A stretch of 64,000 bases of DNA from Lepus europaeus (GCF_033115175.1 NC_084845.1:932501-996500); one strand, 5' to 3'; counted from the stretch's first letter, positions 37,708-51,120 are shown. Translations and numbers: made by a program. Notes: generated by a model from the letters alone, not told the origin.

Positions 37708-38142
37708 ATGCCAAAAAACAAAACAAAAACCCACAATAAGAATATAGAAGAACATATAAACTTGCCAATGGAGCAGGCTAAAACAACCATAACAGAGGCT
37801 GAAGAAGAAGAAGAATTTGAAACCATGCCAGAAAAAGAATTCAGAAAATTAGTAATCAGATTACTTAGAAATAATGAGAAACAGTATCAAGAGCTGAACG
37901 AAAAACAAGCCCAAGGATTAGAGATCCTGAAGAGAAGCCAGAATGAAATACTGGAAATGAAAAACTCAATTAACCATATAAAAAACACCGTGGAATCCCT
38001 CAGAAATCGAACAGATGAAATAGAAGACCGAATATCAGAAATTGAAGACAAACTTCCAGAAATAATAAAGTCAGTTCAATTGCAAGAAAAAGAAATTAAA
38101 AAATATGGTCGGAGACCTACAAGATTCAATCAAACGGTGTAA
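37708..38142 (+). pseudogene. L1 ORF1, N-terminal part (interrupted by ERV)
   Basis: ORF1p is the L1 RNA chaperone. A 144-codon frame starts MPKNKTKTHNKNIEEHIN and holds the coiled-coil region (RTDEIEDRISEIEDKLPE). It then shifts out of frame at about 38100. The out-of-frame continuation is recognisable up to 38404 (an ILKCARE-like segment near 38355), where the ERV is inserted. The C-terminal part resumes at 43724. Not functional. Confidence 0.9.
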
Positions 38143-38399
38143 TGTTCAGATAATAGGAGTCCCTGAGGTGTTGGAAAGAGAGAATGGATTGGATGGTGTT
38201 TTCAGTGAAATAAGAAAATTTCAAACAAAGGCAGCTGGATAACAACAGGCAAATTCAACAGATAGCCAGGACTCCGAACAGGGTAGACTAGGAGAGAAAT
38301 TCACTGTGACACATTGTGGCAACACTCAGCTCAGTGACACACAAAGAACAAATCCTAAAATGTGCCAGAGAAAAATGACAAATCACATTCAGAGGTAAG

Positions 38400-38404
38400 C
38401 TAAT
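38400..38404. repeat. ERV target-site duplication, left
   Basis: The five bases ctaat directly precede LTR base 38405 and are repeated at 43724-43728 directly after the other LTR. A 4-6 bp duplication is the hallmark of retroviral integrase. Confidence 0.93.
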
Positions 38405-38929
38405 TGTAAGACCCCCGACAGGTGTCTCACACTTTTACCGACCCCAGAAACACGATTCCAATCCAATCGCTGCAAGTGCATGAGGAAGTTTATTACATCT
38501 GCGCAGATGGGCCATCTCTGTGCAAGAAGAGAGGCGCCGATCATCAACCGCACAGCGTATTTAAGATTGAAAACCACAACATTAGCATATCTCCACAGCA
38601 TTACAGAAAGTCACAAAATAAACCGCAGCATGACAAATTCTCATAAGATGCATAACAAATTTCCAGGGTGAGGGGACAGAAGACCTTAAGTAAGCATAAA
38701 CACGGGGTCATCATGACCAAAACCTCAACATAGCTCCTAAAATAATTATCACATGCTCCATTATCTCATAAAAGCATTAGCACAATCATCACATGTTGCA
38801 AGGTCAGCTAAAGTCTAGTTATCTTAAAAAAATGCATTTTGCAAGCCCAGCTATTTTGTACAAAAGCAGAACAATATGCAGTTAGCCAAGCAACTCAATT
38901 TTAACCCCTTCCTGCCTTATTCTCTCTCA
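38405..38929 (-). repeat. LTR (3' LTR in element orientation)
   Basis: 525 bp, apparently identical to 43199-43723. In element orientation it begins TGAGAGAG and ends TCTTACA. An AATAAA polyadenylation signal lies about 95 bp before its end (in the + strand as ttatt near 38490). Confidence 0.95.
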
Positions 38930-38946
38930 TTCCCCCCTTTTCTTTT
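38930..38946 (-). promoter_or_regulatory. Polypurine tract of the ERV
   Basis: On the minus strand this reads aaaagaaaaggggggaa and directly abuts the LTR start. Such a tract primes plus-strand DNA synthesis in retroviruses, and its position fixes the element's orientation. Confidence 0.9.
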
Positions 38947-38983
38947 CGTCAAATTTTAATCTTAAAATTTAAGGGATTACTTT

Positions 38984-39157
38984 TTAAATTTTGTCCCACA
39001 TTGGTAACAATTCCTTTGTTTCATAGGGGAGTCTGATCAGAAAACAGGTGCAAGGAGGGCCACCATATCCCAGAAGGGGCCACGCGGGCCACACAACCTC
39101 AGCGGTACCAGATATTACCTCCCACGTGATCTTCATTGGGATATGTGGGCTGCCCAT
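38984..39157 (-). pseudogene. Short env-like (SU) remnant in the ERV
   Basis: An open frame of 57 codons on the minus strand contains KITWEVISG followed by VVWPAWPLL and a proline/cysteine-rich stretch. The 'TWEV' pattern followed by Trp-rich sequence recalls the N-terminal part of gammaretroviral surface glycoprotein. It is far too short to be an envelope protein, and signal peptide, receptor-binding body and TM subunit are absent. Assignment is by pattern only. Confidence 0.4.
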
Positions 39158-39659
39158 CACCGGGGTAAAACAATACAGCCAATCTTATAAGCACAGAAGC
39201 AAGTCTGCAGGGTAGGGGAAGTAGGCCCCGCAGAATACAAAGTTACAAAAAGGCATCAAAATTCAAAAACAGAAAATACAACAGAGACAAAAAAACAGAA
39301 AACACATTCCTAAAGAAGTCATACAAATTTGGATTAATACCTGGTGCCTGTTCAGCTGAATTGACCCAAATACTTTCTGTGACTTTCACACACCCTCTTC
39401 GACTTACTTTAAACATTTTACCATTTTCATTTCAGTCTAGAGTAAACTAGCCATCCGGATAAAGTCATTTTGACAAACCATGTCCTTTCCTTATATAAAA
39501 AGCTCTCTCTCTTTTAAACCCTTTTTACCAACAATACTCTTTTTTTTTATGTTCTTCATTTTTAAACTTTGGCACTGCTGGGTCAGGACCAAGGCGTGAG
39601 TGATAAAACAATTTTACTTTTAATAAACTAAAGAAGCCTATTTATTATACAGGGTAATA

Positions 39660-39908
39660 ATTAAAAGTAATATTCTTTTTTAGCAATGACAATTTCACAC
39701 AGATCTGTTTGGTAACTTTCAAAAAATCTTTTAACCAGAATTATGTATAAAGCAGAGCCTCTTCCACTTCTTGCTGGATGGAAAAGGTGACGTTCTGCAG
39801 CACTCTGGACGTCTTGCTCAATCCCTGTCCAGGCTGCGGCGTCTTCAGGATATACAGCAAATAGTCCTAAGCCAGCATATGCACATAGGCAAACTCGCAG
39901 TCACTCAT
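39660..39908 (-). pseudogene. BCL2A1: Captured host BCL2A1 fragment (stop codons, internal deletion)
   Basis: BCL2A1 (A1/BFL-1) is an NF-kB-induced anti-apoptotic BCL2-family protein. From an ATG at 39906-39908 the minus strand reads MSDCEFAYVHMLA, then TAG, then [13 protein letters not shown] and [19 protein letters not shown], which aligns codon for codon with the BCL2A1 N-terminus (the TAG falls where the host protein has Gln, one C-to-T change). After a TAA at 39741-39743, the same frame continues with a C-terminal-like segment, FLKVTKQICVKLSLLK (39678-39725), matching the end of BCL2A1. About 100 codons between these ends are missing, including the BH3, BH1 and most of the BH2 region. 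An acceptor-like ccttttag lies upstream (ends at 39970). As it stands it cannot encode a survival protein. The alternative of chance similarity is very unlikely with two matched ends in order. Confidence 0.88.
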
Positions 39909-40069
39909 CTTCCGCTGCTCGGAGAGCAGAGCCAAGGACTGCTTCTTCAGGAAGCCTTTAAAGAAAGCCCTAAAAGGCAGACATTTAAGCAAAGCCTGGC
40001 AAAATAGGGAAGTTGCAAAAGTGTAGCAGCATATAAAAAATATGTAGCATTATAAAAATGTGTAGCAGC

Positions 40070-40245
40070 AATTTGACCCAGTCTCCAGTGCCAGTCCCCA
40101 CCATTAATCATACGTTTTACCTAACTATGTCCCCAGTACCTTGGCCACCGCTACCACCATCTGACTTACCCTATAAACACAATGTAACTTTCTATTTCCA
40201 ACACCTGTGCCACCGTCTGACTTACCCTGGAGACGAAAGCCGGCC
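40070..40245. repeat. Near-duplicate segments with donor-like sites in the ERV
   Basis: Two related segments (ccatctgacttaccctata at ~40157 and ccgtctgacttaccctggag at ~40211) occur ~54 bp apart. On the minus strand each reads as agggtaagtcag, a strong splice-donor match. Confidence 0.5.
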
Positions 40246-40450
40246 CGGTGTCTGACCCCAGTACCTTTGGTAGTCCAAATCAGGGAAACATTGGCACAAT
40301 TCTTCTTCCTGGTCGATAAAGCCTCTGTCCATTTTGAGTTCCCCGTGGGTAGTGGCGAGAGCGTATCTGCTGTTCTTGTGCATTGCCACCCGCTCCTGTT
40401 TCTTAGCTGCACGGAGTGCATGGTCCATAGCAATCAGCCCTGCCTGCCGA
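40222..40450 (-). pseudogene. RNase H-like pol remnant in the ERV
   Basis: The minus strand reads ARQAGLIAMDHALRAAKK and then KNSRYALATTHGE. This fits the second and third catalytic-motif regions of a retroviral RNase H, but the motif acidic residues are replaced (Gly where Glu is expected in 'AEL', Asn where Asp is expected in 'TDSR'). The frame ends after about 68 codons (PGRLSSPG). No reverse transcriptase or integrase is attached. It shows that the element descends from a coding gammaretrovirus-like ancestor. Confidence 0.6.
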
Positions 40451-40974
40451 GCAGAGTCCTCGGGGGGTTGAAGGTGGAAACCCAGACCACTGTTCTCGTT
40501 CGGCCGTCTCCCACTATTGTCCCAATGAGGGAGGGGCCGAGGGGCCGCTGTCGCCCAGTCTCACCACTCCGCTGCTGTCTTCTTTTCTCTTGCTGGCTTG
40601 CAGAGGCCGTTTTCGGTCAGTTCAGTCTCGTGTGGCAGATGTGCACCACTAGATTATCGTTGTTGGTCGGACCTTAGGCAGACTTGTCCTTTTGGGCACT
40701 TCTCTGTGCTTTTGCCAGTCTCCGGGGGTCCCTGCTTACCCTGATTCTCCCTTACTCTGCTTCCTGTTAACTGTGGTGGTCAGGATCCTAGTTAGTTCCT
40801 CTTTCTTAGCCCATTTTAAACTTCCCCTTTTTTTTTAACTAAAAAACTTTAACCCCTTCAGCTAAGCTCCTCAGGAGAGTCTGGCAGTAGAGACTGAGTT
40901 TTTTACAGAATTCCATTTAAGTATAGTAAAATTAATGTTAATAAAACAGGCCCTGCAAGTCCTGTCAGGGCTTG

Positions 40975-41035
40975 TCTTCCCAGTTATATGGAGGAGGAGG
41001 ACGGCCAGTTAGAACGGGCCGGGGGTCCTCCCTCC
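40975..41035 (-). pseudogene. gag-like scrap with PPPPY motif in the ERV
   Basis: The minus strand reads VLTGRPPPPYNWEDK (around 40974-41018), then a stop. PPPY is the late-budding motif of gammaretroviral Gag. Only this short piece is recognisable, so the call is tentative. Confidence 0.4.
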
Positions 41036-41239
41036 TCTGCTTCATTCTAACTGTTACATTTTTGTAGGTTTGTACAATCTTAACTATTTATTTCCCTTTT
41101 GGCTAGACCTCCCGTTTGATCCACATTTGAACTAGCAATACATTTGAACTAGCAACGCCTGGTTGTTTAGCGTTAGCTGGACGGAGACTTCATCGGTCCC
41201 TTTTTAAAGGATCTGGCTTCTGGGCCAGAGACTGGAGCA

Positions 41240-42640
41240 GCTAGAAAGAAACATGTTTATAGCTAAAGTTTAGCATCATTTTACATCTTGGCACCACTTG
41301 TAATTTAAACAGCCGATTGGTCATTATCTCTGCAAGATGAGAGATCTCTTTTTGACATCTCCAGGGGCCCTCTGGGGGTGTCAAAAGTTCGGATAATTTA
41401 GAACTTGGATTTTTAGAAAGTCTGTTAAAGGTGCCAAGAGAACTTAGAGTATCTGGTCAAAATAGAATTTCTTAACATCCTGAAATGATAGCCATTTATT
41501 AGACAGGGTGATTTTTACACTTTTAAACCAGATTTGATCATAATACTTAACAATGCTTTTTACTAATTTGAACTTAACAGAGACAGTAAAGTACACAATA
41601 GATCACCTTGGTAGAACATGAATTTTATGTCTGTTGTTGAATAAACCAGAAATAAAAACCTTGAACATAAGGGTTTACATAATTTAGAACTACCCAACAG
41701 AGTCAAAAAGAGCTTATAGGACCTAACTCTAGAAATGGCAGAGTAACTGATTCAGCAGACACTGTTAAAATAGACATTACAATTTTTGCAAAAACAGATT
41801 TTAAAACTTAAACCATTTTTAGGTATTTTGTTGTAACAGAAGATCAGACTTTAACTTTAGGTCAATGTAATTTTGGCATTAGCACTTAACCCAAAGAAAA
41901 CTCTGTAAACAATTCTAAAGTTGCAAACCTTTTAAAACTTTTTATGACTTGCTCACATTTTCTGAAACTTTATACCTGTAGTTACTTTTACATAGTCTTG
42001 AATTGTTATGTATAAACAATCTATGAAAATACATGTTAACAAACTCAAACAGTTTCTCCTATCAAATTTAAGATGTGAAAAGTACAATACATTTTTTTAC
42101 ATTTTGCTTAGCATTGATGCCTAGATGGCTTAAGACACTAAGTTCTGAATTAAAAGTCAAAATTACATTTCCATGCTTTTAAGTAACATAAGAATAACTC
42201 CTCCTGGACAGCAAACATGGACACAACTTTGAAAAGACAGCATAGGTCTGACACCATTTATAACATTTTAATATATTTTACATAATCTAAATTGACTCAA
42301 GCAGCGATTACTTTAACAAATTTTAGAGTCTCATCCTTTGAGAGTTCCAGGGATCCGACTGGAAGCCCAAAGTTGGAAGACTCAGTTTAGAATTTAAGCT
42401 GTCACAGTCAAGCGATTTGGCCAACAACCAGTACACTTCTAATCAGTTGGGTAATCACTCAAACACTGAAAACAGATAAACAACATAAACAACTTCGCGT
42501 TGCAGTTTTCCCAATTAAGACTCATAAAGTAAAACTCAAAGGTGTAATTAATTCCTGTCCCATATTGAAGGGGAAAGGCAAATAAGAAAAGTATATTAAA
42601 ACACAGAAAACAACCACAAGACTCAAAAATCACAAAATTC
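41240..42640. other. AT-rich interior of the ERV, no coding sequence seen
   Basis: This is about 1.4 kb of AT-rich sequence without a recognisable frame on the minus strand. I could not match it to gag or pol. It may be non-coding or another captured sequence. Confidence 0.5.
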
Positions 42641-42689
42641 ACAAAGACACTGCGCGCAACACCAAGACAAAACCAAAACCACAACCTCC

Positions 42690-42925
42690 AACGGGAGTGG
42701 CTGCTGCCACCAGCCCTTCTCCCGGGGAAGAAGACCGAGACAGAACTGAAACCAAAAACTTCCGACGGGAGTGGCTGCTGCCACCAGCCCTTCTCCCGGG
42801 GAAGAAAACCTTACTGAATCCTAACCAGAGCTTCCGATGAGAGCGAAGCGGCTGCCACCCGCCACGCTCCCCTGGTAAGCTTAATAATGGGAGCGAAGCG
42901 GCTGCCACCCGCCAGGCCCCCCCCA
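42690..42925 (-). repeat. Tandem GC-rich repeats in the ERV leader
   Basis: Two copies of a ~42-bp unit (acgggagtggctgctgccac...) start at 42691 and 42765, a 74-bp period. They are followed by two copies of gagcgaagcggctgccaccc starting at 42841 and 42891. They lie in the 5' leader of the element, where packaging or dimerisation signals are normally found. Confidence 0.8.
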
Positions 42926-43130
42926 GAATACCGCCAATGGAGCGTCCTCCAAGGGCCTGAGCCAGGGGTCTTGACACGTCTGTCCTTCCTACTACTGGCT
43001 CAATACAGATACAGGTCCTGCAGGCACAATTTCAGTAAAACATAAACCTCCGGTACGTCAAGCGCCCCGGGAAAAAAATAAAATAATAACAAAATCAACA
43101 AAACACACAAAAACACTTAAAACAGCAAAA

Positions 43131-43140
43131 ACTTACCTCC
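43131..43140 (-). promoter_or_regulatory. Leader splice donor of the ERV
   Basis: The minus strand reads ggaggtaagt, a near-perfect donor, about 40 nt downstream of the primer-binding site. This is where gammaretroviruses place the donor for subgenomic RNA. Confidence 0.65.
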
Positions 43141-43174
43141 GATTGGAAAATGGAGCGTGGGTCTGGGGTCTCCA

Positions 43175-43192
43175 ATCCCGGACGAGCCCCCA
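43175..43192 (-). promoter_or_regulatory. Primer-binding site, tRNA-Pro type
   Basis: The minus strand reads TGGGGGCTCGTCCGGGAT, the 18-nt complement of the tRNA-Pro 3' end used by many gammaretroviruses. It lies 6 nt from the LTR, slightly farther than usual. Confidence 0.92.
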
Positions 43193-43198
43193 AGAAGA

Positions 43199-43723
43199 TG
43201 TAAGACCCCCGACAGGTGTCTCACACTTTTACCGACCCCAGAAACACGATTCCAATCCAATCGCTGCAAGTGCATGAGGAAGTTTATTACATCTGCGCAG
43301 ATGGGCCATCTCTGTGCAAGAAGAGAGGCGCCGATCATCAACCGCACAGCGTATTTAAGATTGAAAACCACAACATTAGCATATCTCCACAGCATTACAG
43401 AAAGTCACAAAATAAACCGCAGCATGACAAATTCTCATAAGATGCATAACAAATTTCCAGGGTGAGGGGACAGAAGACCTTAAGTAAGCATAAACACGGG
43501 GTCATCATGACCAAAACCTCAACATAGCTCCTAAAATAATTATCACATGCTCCATTATCTCATAAAAGCATTAGCACAATCATCACATGTTGCAAGGTCA
43601 GCTAAAGTCTAGTTATCTTAAAAAAATGCATTTTGCAAGCCCAGCTATTTTGTACAAAAGCAGAACAATATGCAGTTAGCCAAGCAACTCAATTTTAACC
43701 CCTTCCTGCCTTATTCTCTCTCA
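43199..43723 (-). repeat. LTR (5' LTR in element orientation)
   Basis: 525 bp, apparently identical to 38405-38929. It would provide the promoter for minus-strand transcription toward the BCL2A1 fragment. Confidence 0.95.
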
Positions 43724-43930
43724 CTAATCAGATTCACCCCAGACTTCTCATCGCAAATACTACAGGCAAGGAGACAATGGCATGATATATTTCAAGTTTT
43801 AAAAGACAAACAATGCCAACCTAGAATACTATACCCTGCAAAGCTATCATTTATGAGTGAAAGGGAAATAAAGATCTTCCAAAACAAACAGAAACTGAAA
43901 GAATTTGTATCCACGCATCAAACCATATAA
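43724..43930 (+). pseudogene. L1 ORF1, C-terminal part (after the ERV)
   Basis: After the ERV target duplication (ctaat, 43724-43728) ORF1 resumes: RFTPDFSSQILQARRQWHDI, then RILYPAKLSFMSEREIKIF, the conserved C-terminal domain of L1 ORF1p, ending at a stop (43928-43930). It confirms that the ERV entered ORF1 of the L1. Confidence 0.9.
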
Positions 43931-44054
43931 CACTTGCTCAAAGACGTGCTGCACACAGAAATACAAAAACAAGAACTTCACTACAAAAAAAAAAGGAAAT
44001 TTAGAGTAACCTACAAACAAAGTTCAAAATACATAAACAGCTCGTTTAGGAAAC

Positions 44055-47815
<3,761 letters not shown>

Positions 47816-48425
47816 GAAATAAGCCAGTCCAAAAGGGACAAATATCATATGTTCTCCCTGATCGATGGCAACTAAACAAGTATCTAAAATGATACCCATT
47901 GACGTGAAATGGACACTATGAGAGACAATGACATGATCAGCCCTTGTCTAGACTGTTGAGGAACAACTTAATATTTTATTCCTTTTAGTATTTTTGTTGT
48001 TGTTGTTGTTGTTACTCTGTTTGTTCTACATAAGACCACTGGTTGAACTCTGTAATCAATGCACAATCATTCTCAGGCATTTAAAATTAATGGAAAAGTG
48101 ATCTCTGTTAAACATAGGAATGGGAATAAGAGAGGGAGGAGATATATAGGTTGGCACATGCTCACTCGGGCTTACCTCCAATGGTGGCACTAGAAATGTG
48201 CCAGGGGATTTCAATTCAATCTTACCAAGGAGGCAGGTACCAATGCCAGTGCACTTGGTAAAGTGATAAGTATAAATACACAACTGATCAAAAAGATAGG
48301 TATGTGTTGAAGAGATCTCACAAATAAGACCAGTGTAAGCAAATAATGAAGGATAGAATTAAAAGGGAGAGAATGATCCTGCGGGGGAAGCAGGACACAC
48401 AGCAGACTCATAGAATGGCAAACGC

Positions 48426-48778
48426 TCAGGCCAGCGCCGTGGCTCAACAGGCTAATCCTCCACCTTGTGGCGCTGGCACACCGGGTTCTAGTCCCGATTG
48501 GGGCGCCGGATTCTATCCCAGTTGCCCCTCTTCCAGGCCAGCTCTCTGCTATGGCCCGGGAAGGCAGTGGAGGATGGCCCAAGTCCTTGGGCCCTGCACC
48601 TGCCTGGGAGACCTGGAGAAGTACCTGGCTCCTGGCTTTAGATCGGAGAGATGCGCCAGCCACAGCGGCCATTGGAGGGTGAACCAATGGCAAAAAGGAA
48701 GACCTTTCTCCCTGTCTCTCTCTCTCACTGTCCACTCCGCCTGTCAAAAAAAAAAAAAAGAATAATAAAAAAAAAAAA
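48426..48778 (+). mobile_element. CSINE inserted in L1 3' UTR (second of two at the same site)
   Basis: The head is ggccagcgccgtggctcaac; there is a (CT)n stretch and a double A-run tail. The 14-bp target duplication agaatggcaaacgc lies at 48412-48425 and 48779-48792. The site equals that used by the CSINE at 23011 in the other L1. Confidence 0.95.
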
Positions 48779-49484
48779 AGAATGGCAAACGCCCAAAACA
48801 GCACTCCTGCCTCAGAATCAACCCTTGGGACATTCGGATCTGTCTAAAAGGTCCATGAGAGTCTCACCGGCATGAAAAGCCATGACATGGTGGCAAAAAA
48901 CAATCTAAATGAAAGATCCTGGTGAACAAGACCCCAGCAGAAGGAGCAGCCCATCAAGGAGAGAGGCGCCTTTCTCTGAAGGGAGGAAGGAACCTCCACT
49001 GTGATACGGCCTTCACTAAACAAGTACAGAGTCGGTGAACTCAAGGGGCTTCCATAGCCTAGACAGCTCATAGCAAGAGTCTCGGGTGATTGCTGACGTC
49101 ATAAATAAGAGTGCCAATTGTTAAATCAACAACGGGAGTCACTGGGTACATGCTCCCCACGTAGGATCTCTGTCCTTAATGTGTTTTACTATGAAACTTA
49201 AAAACAACACTACTAGTCGATCAATACCCTATACCTTGTGTGGTTGTGTGAGTGCAGTCTGTTGAAATCCTTGCTTAGTATATACTAAGTTGATCTTCAG
49301 TATATGTAGGTAATTGAAAATGAAACTCGATGAAGGATGGGTGGGAGAGGGAGTGGGAGAGGGGAGGGCCATGGGAGGGAGGGAGGTTGTGGGGAGGGGA
49401 GGCCACAAGAATACAAAAGTTGCACTTTGTAAATTCACATTTATTAAATTAAAAAAACTATATAACAACCAAAAAAAGGAAAAA

Positions 49485-49836
49485 AGAACTTAATACTTTA
49501 CCCTTTTAGTATTTTTTTATGTTCTACTTAAAACTATTGGTCGAACTCTGTAATTAATACACAATTATTCTTAGGTGTTTAATTAATGCTATAACTAGTG
49601 CTCAAATAGTATTTTACACTTTGTGTTTCTCTGTGGGTGCAAACTGTTGAAATCTTTGCTAAATTGATCTTCTGTATATAAAGATAATCGAAAATTAATC
49701 TTGATGTGAATGGAAGGGGAGAGGGGTTGGGAGAGGGGAGTGTTATGGGTGGGAGAGAAGTTATGGGGGGAAAGCTATTGTAATCCATAAGCTGTACTTT
49801 GGAAATTTATGTTCATTAAATAAAATTTAAAATTAT
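49485..49836 (+). mobile_element. Second L1 3'-UTR fragment at the tail of the large L1
   Basis: It repeats L1 3'-UTR sequence (gaacttaatactttaccctt...), with an internal deletion that joins the early 3' UTR to the distal part near 49581, and ends in its own short A-rich tail. It shares the outer target duplication with the large L1, so it is either a separate insertion in that element's A tail or part of one compound insertion. Confidence 0.8.
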
Positions 49837-50020
49837 TTTTGAATTCCCAGAGTTTCAGCACCACAAAATGACTAATTAATGTATCATTCACATTTTTTAA
49901 GAATGCAAACTGTTGATATCACAGAAAGTTGTTATTCTAAGCTAGTTAATTTATCCAGAGATAGATGAGGCAAGAATAAAAAAGAGAAGGCATTTTGTAA
50001 TACATGAAAGAGACCGGGCT

Positions 50021-50285
50021 GGGCTGGTGCTGTGGCATAGTGGGTAAAGCCGCCACCTGCAGTGCTGGCATCCCATGTGGGTACTGGAGCGAGTCCTGGC
50101 TGTTCCACTTCTGATCCAGCTCTCTGCTGTGGCCTGGGAAAGCAATGGAGGATGACCCAAGTCCTTGGGCCCCTGCACCCACATGAGAGACCCGGAGGAG
50201 GCTCCTGGCTCCTGGCTCCTGGCTTTGTATCAGCACAGTTCCGGCCCATTGTGGGCATCGGGGGAGTGAACCAGCAGATGGAGGA

Positions 50286-50318
<33 letters not shown>

Positions 50319-50390
50319 GTCTCTCTCTTTTACTCTTCTCTATCTATGTAACTCTGATTTTCAAATAAAAAATAAATCTTTAAAAAAAGA
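50021..50390 (+). mobile_element. CSINE, plus strand
   Basis: The typical young CSINE head (gctggtgctgtggcatagtg) is followed by (CT)n at 50288-50312 and the tail aaataaaaaataaatcttt. A short 'agagacc' is repeated on both sides. Confidence 0.93.
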
Positions 50391-50806
50391 GAGAGAGACC
50401 AGGTGGAAATGACAGATGATATAAGGGCATTAAGATGGAAGGAGTGAGAGGGGAAATCTGAAGATGAAGCCAGTTTGTGTTTCTGGCTGACCCAAGGGTA
50501 TGGTCTCCCAAATATGTTTTATTCGTCAGAACTATGCACAGTAAAGCCTTAAAGAATAAGACAAAGAAAGGGAAAGGGGGAATTAAAATAATGTTACAAA
50601 TGAATCAGGAGAAAGTCAAGAAAATTTCCTTCAGTGTGTTTCAATAAACACATGTGGAATACTTCATGTGTATTTACCATTGTCTCTGTGTCTGAGATGT
50701 ATCAAAGGAAACAACTGACAACAAGCCAATCAGGGGATGAATAGTGCAGGGGTGGGTGAGGGATGTAAAGTAGTAAGTGGAGGCCTGATTGAAAAGATGA
50801 TACTGG

Positions 50807-51120
50807 GTGGCTGGCACTGTGGGTTAAAGCCCCAGCCTGCAGTGCCATGTCCCATAGGGGCGCTGATTCGGGTCCCGGCTGCTCCTCTTCAGATCCAGCT
50901 CTCTGCTATGGCCTGGGAAAGCAGTGGAAAATGGCCCAAGTCCTTGGGCTCCTGCACCTGCATGGGAGATCCAGAAGAAGTTCCTGGCTCCTGGCTTTGG
51001 ATCGGTGCAGCTCCAGCCATTGCTGCCAACTGGGGAGTGACCCAGAGGATGGAAGACCTCTCTTTCTGTCTCTGCCTCTCTCTGTAACTGGGTCTTTCAA
51101 ATAAATAAAATAAATTAAAG
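50807..51120 (+). mobile_element. CSINE, plus strand, with 16-bp target duplication
   Basis: The flanking duplication gaaaagatgatactgg lies at 50791-50806 and 51121-51136. It has the head (ggctggcactgtgggttaaa), body, CT-rich segment and aaataaataaaataaa tail. Confidence 0.95.

Larger units (their letters stand above)
38405..43723 (-). mobile_element. Gammaretrovirus-like LTR element (non-autonomous, minus strand) carrying BCL2A1 sequence
   Basis: It is 5319 bp long and bounded by two 525-bp LTRs that start TG and end CA. By eye the LTRs are identical. Orientation is minus: the primer-binding site lies next to the right LTR and the polypurine tract next to the left. The 4.27 kb interior has no long gag, pol or env frame, only short remnants: a PPPPY-containing scrap (~40985-41000), an RNase H-like scrap (~40222-40450) and a short SU-like scrap (38984-39157). 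Between the last two sits an internally deleted copy of the host gene BCL2A1 (39660-39908) in sense orientation. The element cannot supply its own proteins and must have been mobilised in trans. Identical LTRs and an intact target duplication point to a recent insertion. Confidence 0.92.

Noticed and set aside
43157..43465. 102-codon plus-strand frame and its twin at 38422-38671
   Set aside because: They read through the LTRs on the antisense strand; repeated only because the LTRs are duplicated.
38405..43723. Betaretroviral or lentiviral origin of the ERV
   Set aside because: The primer-binding site is of the tRNA-Pro type, whereas those groups typically use tRNA-Lys; the pol and Gag scraps also fit the gammaretrovirus-like class better.
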